The notes under the pieces are model-generated. The model made no database searches. It saw only the letters and a program-made list of their open reading frames with translations, and was not told the origin of the DNA. Shown piece after piece: positions 6,044 to 6,115 of a stretch of 6,115 nucleotides of DNA. The stretch is from an uncultured Litoreibacter sp. (lineage in GTDB: Bacteria > Pseudomonadota > Alphaproteobacteria > Rhodobacterales > Rhodobacteraceae). Made by a program: the position numbers and the translations under genes. The DNA lies in NCBI GenBank assembly GCA_937928335.1, contig CALFWN010000047.1:1-6115 (forward strand). The letters run 5' to 3'. Position 1 is the first letter of the stretch; each line of letters starts with the position of its first letter.

Positions 6044-6115
6044 TTACCCTTCGGGTGACCACGCCTCATAGTCGCGCCGATCCGCAGGTTCCGAGCGCCG
6101 GATCGAGCCCGCAGG
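6044..6115 (-). CDS. NDUFA12-family complex I accessory subunit (3' end only)
   Basis: Only the last 23 codons and the TAA stop (6044-6046) lie inside the window; the gene runs off the right edge. The tail contains RRSEPADRRDYEAWSPEG. An ending of the type Y-x-A-W-x-P is typical of the NDUFA12/B17.2 accessory subunit of NADH:ubiquinone oxidoreductase in Alphaproteobacteria and mitochondria. Position immediately upstream of mlaD and DUF2155 agrees with the arrangement I recall from Rhodobacterales. The call rests on a short tail plus context, so it is probable rather than certain. Confidence 0.72.
   Translation of the reverse strand, partial: PAGSIRRSEPADRRDYEAWSPEG

Noticed and set aside
6024..6062. 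GTG start that would extend MlaD by 13 residues
   Set aside because: It overlaps the end of the NDUFA12-type gene. The ATG at 6023 has AAGGGG at 8 nt and gives a normal MlaD N-terminus leading straight into the membrane anchor.
5631..6071. 146-codon plus-strand frame opposite mlaD
   Set aside because: It is the antisense shadow of mlaD, rich in Arg and His, with no start context.

Overview
The window looks like chromosomal DNA from an alphaproteobacterium, most likely of the order Rhodobacterales (Roseobacter/Rhodobacter type). The evidence is high-GC coding sequence, protein sequences typical of that group, and the gene neighbourhood accB-accC-aat facing DUF2155-mlaD-NDUFA12. This placement is inference from remembered family and synteny patterns, not from a search. 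I see no insertion sequence, phage gene, tRNA, rRNA or CRISPR array. Every large gene belongs to a known family, so no clearly new multi-gene system is visible.

Layout. Bases 1-84 hold a REP-like hairpin and the ribosome binding site of acs. Bases 85-2034 (+) encode acetyl-CoA synthetase. Bases 2035-2160 are a structured spacer with a 12-nt tandem repeat that multiplies the acs stop codon, two CtrA-box-like motifs, a 9-bp hairpin and a possible 22-codon upstream ORF. Bases 2161-2469 (+) encode an unrecognised, proline-rich 102-residue protein. Bases 2470-2598 carry a likely promoter and a foldable accB leader. Bases 2599-3102 and 3106-4449 (+) are accB and accC, the biotin carrier and biotin carboxylase of acetyl-CoA carboxylase. 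Bases 4450-4520 are a short spacer with a third CtrA-like motif and repeats of TGTCCCAAA that run into the start codon of aat (4521-5144, +). On the minus strand, read right to left, lie the 3' end of an NDUFA12-type complex I accessory gene (6044-6115), mlaD (5574-6023) and a secreted DUF2155 protein (5050-5577). DUF2155 overlaps the end of aat tail to tail by 95 bp.

How the genes work together. Acs activates acetate to acetyl-CoA. AccB and AccC perform the first half-reaction of acetyl-CoA carboxylase, the committed step to malonyl-CoA and fatty acids. Aat tags proteins for ClpAP through the N-end rule and is a genomic neighbour rather than a pathway partner. The minus-strand genes are envelope-related: MlaD belongs to a phospholipid transporter and DUF2155 is predicted to be exported. 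They follow a complex I accessory gene, probably in one operon joined by a 20-nt gap and a 4-nt overlap.

The observations most worth checking are non-coding. They are the repeat cluster that creates the aat start codon and recurs inverted inside aat, the paired CtrA-like boxes upstream of the unknown small gene, the alternative folds of the accB leader, and the long convergent overlap of aat and DUF2155.
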